NCBI RefSeq assembly: GCF_003597395.2
Contig: NC_133773.1
Span: forward strand, 72,570,249-72,634,248
DNA: 64,000 nucleotides
From: Chelonoidis abingdonii
Lineage: Eukaryota > Chordata > Testudines > Testudinidae
Reading direction: 5' to 3'
Shown: positions 45,283-55,341 of the stretch, in pieces
How positions within the stretch are numbered: position 1 is the first letter of the stretch
How the letters are laid out: every line of letters begins with the position of its first letter
Notes under the pieces: model-generated
The model's input: the letters and a program-made list of their open reading frames with translations, nothing else
What the model was told of the DNA's origin: nothing
Databases searched by the model: none
Position numbers and translations under genes: made by a program

Positions 45283-45388
45283 TTTTGATACTCTTCAGTG
45301 GGATTGGAGGATAGTGGCCTGTAGAATGTGGTGTTGGAGAGTTGCCTGGCAGCCTCCTGTTCATAATCTGACCTGCTCATCATGACCA

Positions 45389-46235
45389 TCTACTCAAGAA
45401 ACTCCCTGCTATAGAACAGGAACAAATCTACACAGACATGCCCCTAGAGCCTCGACCAGGGGTATTCTATCTGCTACCCAAGATCCATAAAACTGGAAAT
45501 CCTGGATGCCCCATCATCTCAGGCATCGGCACTCTTACATCAGGATTATCTGGCTATTTGGACTCGCTCCTCAGATCCTACGCTACCAGCACTCCGAGCT
45601 GTCTTTGAGACACCGACATCCTAAGGAAACTGGTGATCTTCCTGAAAACACCATCCTGGCCACCATGGATGTAGAAGCTCTTTACACCAATATTCCACAT
45701 GAGGATGGACTACAAGCTATCAGGAACAGTATCCCTGATGAGGCCATGGAACACTTGGTGGCTGAGCTTTGTGACTTTGTCCTCACCCACAACCATTTCA
45801 GATTTGGGGACAACTTATATCTTCAAGTCAGCGGCACTGCTATGGGTACCTGGATAGCCCCACAGTATGCCAACATTTTTATGGCTGACTTAGAACAATG
45901 TTTCCTCAGCTTTCATCCCCTAGTGCCCCTCTTCTACTTATGCTACACTGATGACATCTTCATCATGTAGACTCACGGGAAGGAGGCCCTTGAGGAATTC
46001 CACCTGGATTTCAATAATTTCCACCCTACCATCAACCTCAGCCTGGACCAGTCCACACAAGAGATTCACTTCTTGGACACTACAGTGCAAATAAGTGATG
46101 GTCACATAAACACCACCCTATACTGGAAACCTAGTGACCGCTATACTTACCTACATGCCTCCAGCTTCCATCCAGGACACATTACACAATCCATTGCCTA
46201 CAGCCAAGCCCTAAGATACAACTGAATTTGCTCCA
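45389..46235 (+). pseudogene. PLE reverse transcriptase remnant
   Basis: The frame beginning HLLKKLPAIEQEQIYTDM runs through a PGVFYLLPKIHKTGNPG block to a stop at about 45609. A shift brings the rest into the frame of 45506-45970: MDVEALYTNIPHEDGL (RT motif with catalytic Asp), QVSGTAMGTWIAPQYANIFM, and CYTDDIFIM (the YxDD-equivalent box; family usual is YIDDIF). A stop follows at 45968-45970, but the same frame continues with EFHLDFNNFHPTINL and IHFLDTTVQISDG up to about 46220. These are classic PLE RT landmarks. Several stops and at least one frameshift make it nonfunctional. Confidence 0.88.
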
Positions 46236-46395
46236 ATCTCTCAGACAGAGACAAACACCTACAAGATCTTTATCAAGCATTCCTAAAACTACAACACCCA
46301 CCTGGGGAAGTAAGGAAACAGATTGACAGAGTGAGACCAGAAGTCACCTACTACAGGACAGTCCCAACAAGGGAAACAGAACACCACTGGCCATC

Positions 46396-46810
46396 ATGTA
46401 CAGCCCCTTGTTAAAACCTCTCCAGCACATCAGTGATCTACAACCTATTCTGGAAAACAATCCCTCACTCTCACAGATCTTGAGAGACAGGCCAGTCCTC
46501 ACTTACAGACAGTCCCCCAACCTGAAGCAAATACTCACCAGCAACTACACACCACACCACAGAAACACTAATCCAGGAACCAATCCTGTAACAAACCCCG
46601 GTGCCTACTTTGTCCCTATATCTACTCTAGCGACACCATCAGAGGACCCAACCACATGAGCCAGCTTGCACATCTACTAATGTGATATATGCTATCATGT
46701 GCCAGCAATGCCCCTTTGCCATGTACATTGGCCAAACCGGACAGTCTCTACGTAAAAGAATAAATCAGACATCAGAAAAGGTAACATACAAAAGCCAGTA
46801 GGAGAACACT
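46396..46810 (+). pseudogene. PLE linker and GIY-YIG endonuclease remnant
   Basis: The linker frame 46396-46659 contains SQILRDRPVLTYRQSPNLKQ, matching the segment between RT and endonuclease in PLEs. The endonuclease start is then recognisable in another frame at 46680-46780: VIYAIMCQQCPFAMYIGQTG with QSLRKRIN (GIY-YIG core plus the CxxC typical of PLEs). Stops follow soon after. In active elements this nuclease nicks the target to prime reverse transcription. Confidence 0.82.
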
Positions 46811-47277
46811 TCAGTCTGCCCGGACATTCAATAACACATTTAAAAGTAGTCATCCTTCAACAAAAAAAACCTTCAGAAAGAGACTTCAAAGAGAAACTGC
46901 AGAACTACAATTCATTTGCAAATTTAATAACATTAATTTGGTCTTGAAAGGGACTGGGAGTGGCTGGCTCACTTCAAAAGCAGTTTTCCCTCTCTTGGTA
47001 TTGACACCTCCTCATCAGTTATTGGGAATGGACCATATCCACCCTGACTGAACTGATCTTGTTAACACTGGTTCTCCACCTGTAGATAACTCCCTTCTCT
47101 TCATGTGTCAGTATATTTATGCATGCATCTGTAATTTTCACTCCACGCATCTGAAAAAGTGGGGGGTTTTACCCACAAAAGCTTATGCCCAAATAAATCT
47201 GTTAGTCTTTAAGGTGTCACCGGACTCCTTGTTGTTTTTGTGAACACAGACTAACATGGCTACCCCTCTGATAGAAA

Positions 47278-48738
47278 TGTTCAATTGCTCTTTGAATCTT
47301 GCTAAGTTTTTGGCCTCAAAGACATCTTGTGGCAGCGAGTTCCCCCGTCTAATTACACATTGCGTGAAAGTATTTCCTTTCATCACTTTTGAATTTCCCA
47401 TCTTTTAACTTCATTGCAAATACCCTTTTGTATTATGGGATAGGGAACTTCTGTGTTCCTTATATAGCTTCTCTAGACCATCCATTAATTTTATTTTTAA
47501 TATATATATAAATTATGATGTCCCCTCTTCTTCATCTACTGATGAAAACCACTATATAGGAATTGGGTATTATTATTTTGAAGTAAACAATTACAATCTT
47601 TTCAACATCTCTTCAAATGCGTTTTTGTAGGCCCTTGATCATCATTGCCCTTCTCTGAACCACCTTTAATTCTGCAATATCCTTTTTAAGATGGAGTCAC
47701 CTGTACTGCACATGATATTCCAGATGAGGGTGCACTATTGATTTATAAAGGCACAACATTCTCTGCATTATTCTCCAGACCATTTCTTATGCAATTTAAC
47801 ATTATTTTCTGTTTTTGATTGCAATGTATTGAACTGCCTACAATAACATGGTTAATTTAGAACCCTATGAAGTATATGATTGGTTTACAGTTTTCCCTTC
47901 AGTGTGCATTACTTTGCATTTATCAATATTGAACTTCATTTGCAATTTTTTTTGCCTATTTACTTAGCTAGCTAGTTTAGGCCTTTTCTGAAGTTCCTCA
48001 CAGTGCACCCTGATCCTGACTAACCAAAATAATTGTGTCGTCTGCAAATTTTGGCATTTCACTCACATGTCTTTCCAGATAATTAACATATTAAACATGA
48101 GATGTAGTACAGAATCTTGAGGCACCCTGATGTTAATATTTTGCCATTATGAAAACTGACCACTTAATTCTACTTTGTTTTCTGTCTAGTCAGTTTTTGA
48201 TTGGTGACACTACTTTCTCTTTTCACTCCCTGCCTGCTTTGCTTCTTCAGTAGCTCTTTGTGTGGGAACTTGTCAAAGGCCTTTTTGAAGACCTAATAAG
48301 TTAGATCAGCCACTTTTCCTTTAGCCGCTGTTTTATTGAATTAAATACATGGTCATCCAAGTTTAAAGAATTCTAAGAGTTCAGTGACACACAGATTTCT
48401 TTTGCAGAAACTGCAAAACTTTCATATTATGGTCTTGGTATTTTGTTTATTCTGTTCTTAATTATTCTTTCAATCAGTTTGCCAGGTATGGATGTAAGGC
48501 TAGGGTCTTTTTAAATATAGATACAGCACTTGCAACCCTCCCATCATCTGGAACAGTAGCTGTTTTTAATGAGAGATTGTATATTTTTGTTAGCAGCCAG
48601 CTTCTTCTTTCATAAGTTCTGAAGAAGCTTAAGTATGTACCATCTGGGCCTGTTGACTTACGTTTTTTTTTAAACGGTTAATTTGTTTCAGCACCTCTTC
48701 TGACACCTCAGTCTCAGAATATCTCCTCTATGTTACCA
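47278..48738 (-). mobile_element. CR1/L3-type LINE, 3' part
   Basis: The minus strand carries degenerate LINE RT and 3' sequence: the complement of TTTTGTATTATGGGATAGGG, CATTACTTTGCATTTATCAA and CTTTTTGAAGACCTAATAAG. These correspond to the same coding regions as the 12-13 kb CR1, but a different, older subfamily. It abuts the PLE tail on the left. Confidence 0.7.
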
Positions 48739-49394
48739 GAAAAATGACTGAATCAGCACAAAGGTATTTGGCACCTGGGTGATTCTTATAATTAAGATAC
48801 ATTGGAGTAAATCAGTGGACCCAGGACTCACACTTAAACCCATGTAGTGTATTGGGGCAGTGTTAGGTCAGTAGGCTGACATACAACATGAAGGAATACC
48901 ATTTGCATCAGGGACTGCTGCTGGATTTTCTGATAATATCTGTCTGTTTTTATAGGCGTTTCCCTTTGCTTTTGAATATATAAAATGAAGCATTTTTAAG
49001 TAGAAGTAGTCAAACAGGTTTTTCAAGGCAATTTTTGATTTGAGGGAGCCTCCCAAACTCAATTTAGCAAAATTGTCAACAGGAAAGAAATGATTCCACA
49101 ACAAGCTATGAGCAGGACTAGATAACATGGTGGTAAAAAAAACCCAAACACAATGGATAGTCTATATTAGTGCACCCACCGTTTCTAGCTCCAGAAGTCA
49201 TGCAACAAGGAGAGATTTCCTGGAAGTCACAGGTGTAAACAAGGCCTTAAAGATCACCCACTTCCAAGACACTCATCTGGTCACCACAGTGCTTCTCAAT
49301 GTCAAATGGAGAAAAATCTTGAATGGGATTCTAAAAGCCCTTAAGACTGGAAATTGTGTTGAAATGGATTTTTTTTAAAAAAAAAGTTTGGGGT
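48739..49394. other. Interruption within the LINE, unassigned
   Basis: About 650 bp between the two LINE halves has no recognised repeat. It may be a diverged part of the same LINE or an insertion. Confidence 0.4.
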
Positions 49395-50350
49395 AGTTTA
49401 GTTAAGCCTCTCTTATAGTGTTTTTAAAAAAGGTTTCCATACAGCTTGCAAGCTTTTCACATTGTGACTATTCCTTTTAATTTCCATTTAACTAGCTTCC
49501 TCATTTTTGAGTAGTTTGCCTTTTTAAAGTTAAACAATACTGTGGTGGGTCTCTTTGGTATTTCAGCCCCCCCCCCCCAACCCAGCTGCTAAATTTAATT
49601 ACATTATGGTCACTATGATGAAGTGCTTAGCAATATTCAACTCTTGGACAAGTTCCTGTGCTTCACTTAGGACTAAATCAAGAATTGCCTCATCCCTTGT
49701 GGGTTCTAGCACTAGCTCCAAGAAGCAGTCACTAACAGTGTCCAGAAATTTTATCTCTGCATCCCACCTTGAGGTAACATGTTCCCAGTCAATATGGGGA
49801 TATTTGAAATCCACATTATTAAGTTCTGTTTTTGTAGCCTCTCTACTCTCACTGAGCATTTCACAGTCACCGTCAACATCTTGGTCACGTGGCCCATAGC
49901 ATGTTCCTATTGCTATACTCTTACTGTTCAAGCATGACATTTCTATCCATAGAGATTGTATGATACAGGTTGATTCATTTAAGATTTTTACTATGCTTTC
50001 TTTCACTTATAGCACCACTGTCACACCAGCACAACCCACTGTTACTCCTATATATTTTGTACCATGGTATTATCATGTCCCATTGATTATCACTGTTCCA
50101 CCAAGTTTCTGTCATATTTATTATATCAATATCCTCATTTAGTCCCAGGCATCCAAGTTCATCCATCTTAGTATTTAAGCTAATATTTGTGTATAAACAT
50201 TTTTGCATTTTGTCAATATGCAGTTGTATGCCTTCATATGATATAATTAAATAAGACTCTTTCATTAGATTGTTTCTCTTCAGTTCCGACCTGTAGTTTA
50301 TCAACTTCTCTCCTCTTCACTTCACTAGGATATTGAGAATCCCCTTTAAT
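49395..50350 (-). pseudogene. CR1/L3-type LINE ORF2 apurinic endonuclease domain
   Basis: Read right to left, 50304-49975 and then 50006-49599 encode the endonuclease. Landmarks are YTNISLNTKMDELGCL, NMTETWWNSDNQWD (the E of the catalytic motif), IPWYKIYRS, then YPHIDWEHVTSRWDAEIKFL, LVLEPTRDEAILDLVLS and a final NIAKHFIIVTIM where the family has a DH pair. The piece GDFNYPHIDW typical of this family is changed at its first residues. One frameshift (near 50000) and the loss of the terminal His motif make it dead. It begins the LINE that continues leftwards to 47278. Confidence 0.85.
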
Positions 50351-50805
50351 AAATCCTCCAATCAGGGATGTTTCTGTCTGAATGGTGTGGACCTCTGCAC
50401 TGGTCAGCTTTCTTTCAGCCCCTTGGTTTCACCTTTTTCATTTTACATGCCAGCAACCTGGTTCCATTTTGGTTTAGGTGGAGCCATCCTTCCTGCATGG
50501 GCTGCTCCTTTCCCAAAAGGTTCCCCAGTTCCTAAAAAACCAATCCCTCCTACAAACACGATTGTGTCATTCATGCATTGAATCCCAGCAGTTCTGCCAG
50601 TCTAACTGGCCCTGCTCGTAGAAATGGAAGTCTTTCAGAGAACACTATCAAAATAGCATACACTTATATGGCTTTGCTCAGCTTCTCATCATGAAGAGTG
50701 CACTATACTCACAAATATTACAGTATAGTATACTGTAGGACACTATATTCCTATGATTCTCCTTAAACCTGTAAAGGATTGGGGCCTACCCTATAGCACC
50801 TTCTT
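50351..50805. other. Nothing recognised
   Basis: Unique-looking sequence. The start may include the LINE 5' region. Confidence 0.4.
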
Positions 50806-51141
50806 ATGGTTGCCAATTTTCTACTCACACAAAACAGAATAGCCATGTCCCCACCCCTTCCTCCGAGGCCGTGCTTCCCAGGCAATGGGAGCTGCAGAGC
50901 TGACACTTGTGGCAGGGGCAGTGCGTGAAGCCCCCTGGCCGCCCCTGTGTGTATGAGCCGGAGTGGGCATATGCCGCTGCTTCCAGGAGCTGCATGGAGC
51001 CACAGCAGGCAGGAAGCCTGCCTTAGCCCCGCTGCAACGCCGACCAGACTTTAAATGCCCTGGTCAGCAGTGCTGACTGAAGCTGCCAGGGTCCCTTTTT
51101 GACCAGGCACTCTGGTCAAAAACCAGACACCTGGAAACCCT
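50806..51141 (-). mobile_element. GC-rich hAT-like non-autonomous element
   Basis: The ends are ATGGTTGCCAATTTTCTACT (left) and the complement of TAGGGTTTCCAGGTGTCTGG (right), an imperfect inverted pair. The interior shares GC-rich blocks with the 14.3-kb hAT element (ATATGCCGCTGCTTCCAGGA versus CATGCCACTGCTTCCGGGAG there). No clear 8-bp target duplication was found. Confidence 0.55.
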
Positions 51142-52120
51142 ACATCCTCTTCCAGCTGGACCTGGCCTTCTGACTGTTAAGCCCGTTCCCTCCCTGGGGA
51201 AATTCTGCCTGGAGCCCTCTCGCAGAATCCAGGGTAGTTTTCAGCCATACTAATTGCTGTAGATTTTATTTCAAACCTTCTTAATGAAAACAGGACCAAA
51301 GCTTCACAGCTTCTCCCCTCAAAGTTTGTCCAAGTTACATCCCTTTCCCTTACTCTGTCCCTCACCCCACAAGTTCATCAACCCAAAAGTTCCTGCCTTA
51401 TCTCATAACAGGACTTTTTGCGATAACAGGACTTTTCCCAGGTCTCCCTTCTGGCCATCTGTTTTTTGAAGCCACTCCTCACATCAGTTGCTCCAGCCAC
51501 TCCAGGTATTGTCATCCCCTTCTGTTTCCTGCTTCTCCTTTTATGAGAATCAGCCAATAAAGTTTGCAGGTCTTTTCCCAGGAGCAGCAGGTGGGGCTAA
51601 ATAGCCGGCCAGCCAGCTGCAGGCCTCTGATCTCAAAGGAATGGCACCCCTTATGCCTTCACAAAACCCTTGTGGTTATTGGAAAATGTGATGCTAAGGA
51701 ATAAAGACACAGCTGGATTTTATGAGATGGAAAGATGGGAATGGCAAGTATTTGTTCACTCATAAACAAGTTAGGGATAATTCTCAGAGGTGCATGGATG
51801 GTAATACCAATAAATCATGTTGTTATTGATGTGGTGTTCTGAATGCAACTCCTCATGTACCACTTTTGAAATCTGCTCTGTAAGGTGTATCTAAACAATG
51901 AACCAAGCAATGACTGGTTTACGGCATCCAATGGCTCTGATAGGATCTCTGCTCACAGCATGTAGATCAGGTGATGAGAGAGATTCGTTTTCATGAGGGC
52001 AGTTGGTGCACTTGAGACAATATAAGAGGAAAAACAGAATTGTTGCTATTTTAAAAGCTGTGCATCTTTTCTTCCCCCTTTGAATAACATCTTTCATTAT
52101 CTCTTCTAGACTCTATGAGT
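51142..52120. other. Nothing recognised
   Basis: Mixed sequence with no gene. Short minus-strand frames at 51177-51365 and 51891-52097 lack support. Confidence 0.45.
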
Positions 52121-53445
52121 ATGTCTACACTGCAATGTAAGGCTGGGCTCAGACTCAGGCATGAGCCCCAACTTCCCCTTCTGTCTACACATAAATCTCT
52201 CAGGCTCTGACTTAGGGTCCTAGGACCCTGCAGGTGTGGGGGGTTCAAACCTCATTCAAGCTGGGACCCAGGCTTTGAGTCTTATTGCTTTGCAGTGTAC
52301 TTGCAGCCTCCCTGGCTCAGGTCCAGGGAATCTGCCAAAAGTGTCCCCTGAGCCAACTTCCTGTGTCCTCTCTTTCCCAAGAATTGCAACCAACTCCAGG
52401 GAAATGGAAGCAACACCCCTTGGTGTAGTGCAGCAGCTCAGTCACCATGACCCCTTCCATTGCCTTCTGACTGCCAAGCTGCAAACATACCACCAGAGAG
52501 CCTTCTGTATTTACAATGCAGTCTGACCAGAAGAAGTCTTTTACAAAGCTTGTCGGTTCATGGTTGCAGGAGCACAGTGAGATTTTGGTAAATTTCTGGT
52601 GCGCAGCCAGCAAAAGAGGAATGATCACGCATACCAGTAAACAGTGAAGAAGTTGGCAGTGTTATGAATTTACCAAATTGGTGATCAGTGCAGGGAGTAG
52701 TTTAAGTGACTTCAGGGATCATAACTGCACCTTGGGCAACTCACTGACATCATACCTATTTTAGAAGGAATTTAACCTGGTGCTGGGTATTGTGCTGAGC
52801 ATGGATCCAACAGTGGTGCATGGTGACCTAGTCAGCTGGCGTGGCAACCTGCAGTTTATGTAGGGGGAATCCACAGCTGTAGCGAGTGTCATGAGCAGAG
52901 TCAGCCATGTCTGCGCCCTCTGCTTCTCTTCCTCCACTGTCTCCTCCTCCTCCTCTAGCATAAGCTTTGTTAGGTGCTTTTAATGGGTCAGAAAATGCCA
53001 CTGAAATGTCCACCAGCATCACACAGAAGCTCTGCCCGTTTCCTGACACAAAAATGAAAGTGCAAAGAAGAGAATTTCTTCAAAAGGTGCCTCCTCCATG
53101 TTGCTGGCTCCAGTAGATGGGAGCACACAGACCAAAATGATGGCTTAGCTGGCTATGTTGGTGAGCTGGTCAAACTTCCTGTAACGTGCAGGGTGGACAG
53201 TCAGATTTTCCCACAGTGCACCATGGTCAAAAGACTAGAGCAGCTGCATTCAGGAAGGTGCTAGGGAGCCTGAGATTTGGTTGGCTTGACTTAGGTCTGT
53301 GTACTACAGTGTGGATGCTGGAGCCCCAGGTTTGAGCCTGGGTTAGAAAGCTTAACAGTCAGTGTAGATGCTCAAGTCTTGAGTTCTCTAACCCAGGGTT
53401 AGCTGACTTGAGTCCCACTAACCATGTATAGTGTGAGATATATGA
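52121..53445 (-). mobile_element. Decayed TIR DNA transposon with acidic ORF remnants
   Basis: The left terminus ATGTCTACACTGCAATGTAA belongs to the GTCTACACT class. The right side repeats subterminal motifs inversely (CAGTGTGGATGC, CAGTCAGTGTAGATGC, CATGTATAGTGTG). Minus-strand fragments near 52760-53050 encode a Gly/Glu-rich segment in two frames (ARGGGGDSGGREAEGADMAD and MLEEEEETVEEEKQ), compatible with a transposon accessory protein. No catalytic motif was seen. The ends, especially the right, are approximate. Confidence 0.5.
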
Positions 53446-55019
53446 AATTGTATATGTACACTGTATATATCCTACATATAAATATAGTCTGTTTTATTAT
53501 GACCTATTTTTATGCATTAAAGTCCTGCTTCTGTTGGTGGGCCTCAAATCCCAGAAAGCTCCTGACAAGAAAACTTAGCTGCTGTAAGAGAAAATATGCA
53601 TATGGAGGACTATTCACTATTATACAAATGCTCTTGGAAGGACTAAACTTTATTTTTTTTTTTTTACATTGTGTTGCTGTTGTACCTGTATTAATTTGCA
53701 TATGAAATACCAGAGACTGGGCCTGCTATCAAAAGTACAAAGCCAGTAGAATTAATGATTTTCTGGGAGTACAGAAAATGTTGGAGGAGGTGTGGCCTGC
53801 TGACCAGAGCAGTGCATCACAAACATTTAATCTGTATGGCTTGTTGAAACTTCAGTCATTTTACAGTTGTTTTCTGTTATCCTTTTGCAAACATCTCTCA
53901 GGCTTTATATCTAGTAAAAGGTTGGTTTTTAAAATGCGTTGCCATTTTAAAATATGTGTTACTTGCTTGCAGTTGCTCACAAAAGCAGTACAGTATGTAC
54001 AGATTCTTCTGCTAGGCCTGGGCCTGAATGAAAACCCCAGATCTTCAATTCTGTTGAATTCTAGGGAAGTTCAGATCTTGATCCAAACCCCGACCTGAAC
54101 TTTGCTGAGAGCCATCTCTACTTCTGCCTTGAAGTGAATGAGCACCTGAAAGGCACTTGCCAGAAAAAGCTAGAATACTGAAGCTTTGTAAAAATAGCAA
54201 TTTTCCCACTCTCCTTTATGTCCCTTGTGCCTTCTTGTGCTGAAATTATGCCCCTTAGGAGAAATTAAAAGCTGTGTGAAGGATTCTGTTTTTTATAGAG
54301 AGCAGAGTTAAACTTAACTTGTACACACAATGGAAACACAGGGAAACAATCATTGCTACATTTTGAATGGCTTTTAAAAAATGTGAATGCAGAAATTTCC
54401 ATTCCCATTTGGGATTATGTAAGTTATTCATTGTTATTGTTCCCCCACCCCATATCTTTCTGTGATTGCAGTGACAGGCATAGGTAAGTGACTGTTTAAT
54501 GAAATGGCAAAGGTGCTGACTGGCTACCAAAAATATCCAGATGTTTAATAAATTGTAATCTGTCCTCAGCAATGCTGAGCAGTAAAGGAGAAAAGAAGGG
54601 CACAATATAAACAAGTAACAATGTACAGCACTTACAAAAGCCTACCTAGGAAGAATGGTCCATGCAGACTCTAATTTAAGAGAAAGATTACAAGCTTTAT
54701 TTAGCTGAGGGAGTTGGAGGCTGCTTGGGCCACAGGAGAAAGCCCTGGCTGAGATGTGTTGACAAGAACTGATTATTGCCACAGCTGATTAAAATGACCG
54801 TGTTTGAAGGTGAAGGGAAAAGGATATACAAAGGCCAGGGGGAATCCTGAATATTCTGAAAGCTTTAGATTCCTAATCACATCGATGGAGAGGGACTCCG
54901 GGGGGGAAAACTGCAGAAAAACAGATGTAATCCAGGAACAGTTGTAACTGTAACAGACCAGGCAATACAGGAAAGGATTCTTCATGTGGGGGTGCAGTCT
55001 TATGTACCTCTGTGGTATG
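53446..55019. other. Nothing recognised
   Basis: AT-rich with a poly-T tract near 53652-53666. The minus-strand frame 54255-54614 (119 codons) and the plus-strand frame 53778-54098 show no domain or splice support. Confidence 0.45.
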
Positions 55020-55027
55020 CTGTATTG

Positions 55028-55333
55028 CAGGGGTTCTCAAACTTCATTACACCACAACCTCTTTCTGACAGCAAAGTTACTACATGACCCCAGAGGGAAG
55101 GAGGAGTACAGAGCCCCAGCTGCCCCAGATGGGGGGAGAAGGGGCCAGAGCCCAAACCCCATCACCCTGGGTAGGATGAGAGGGGGTGGAGCCTGAGCCC
55201 CGCTGCCTTGGATGGGGTTGGAGCTCGGGCTTCAGCCCCAGGTCCCAGCAAGTCTAATGCTGGGCCTGGCAACCCCATTAAAATTGAGTCACAACCCACT
55301 TTGGGATCCTGACCCACAATTTGAGACCTGCTG
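55028..55333. mobile_element. 306-bp hAT MITE with perfect 8-bp TSD
   Basis: It begins CAGGGGTTCTCAAACTTCAT and ends CAATTTGAGACCTGCTG, hAT-type inverted termini. It is flanked by perfect CTGTATTG duplications (55020-55027 and 55334-55341). It is non-coding, and the small frames in it are shadows. Confidence 0.93.
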
Positions 55334-55341
55334 CTGTATTG

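Larger units (their letters stand above)
45283..47272 (+). mobile_element. Penelope-like element with RT and GIY-YIG remnants
   Basis: PLEs are reverse-transcribing elements with a telomerase-like RT joined to a GIY-YIG endonuclease. Here a coding stretch leads into the RT (45389-46250), a linker (about 46396-46660), a GIY-YIG remnant (46680-46780) and the 3' tail with AAAGCTTATGCCCAAATAAA and GACTAACATGGCTACCCCTC at 47255-47272. The first ~106 bp (45283-45388) are inverted relative to the rest. It lies directly after the DIRS foldback. Confidence 0.88.

Noticed and set aside
39001..47272. DIRS plus PLE cluster as an active composite mobile system
   Set aside because: Every ORF carries stops, frameshifts or catalytic-site losses, and the two families have separate, independent termini.
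53510..54614. Short frames (63-119 codons) suggesting small genes
   Set aside because: No homology recognised, no splice sites or CpG island; lengths are expected by chance in this much non-coding DNA.
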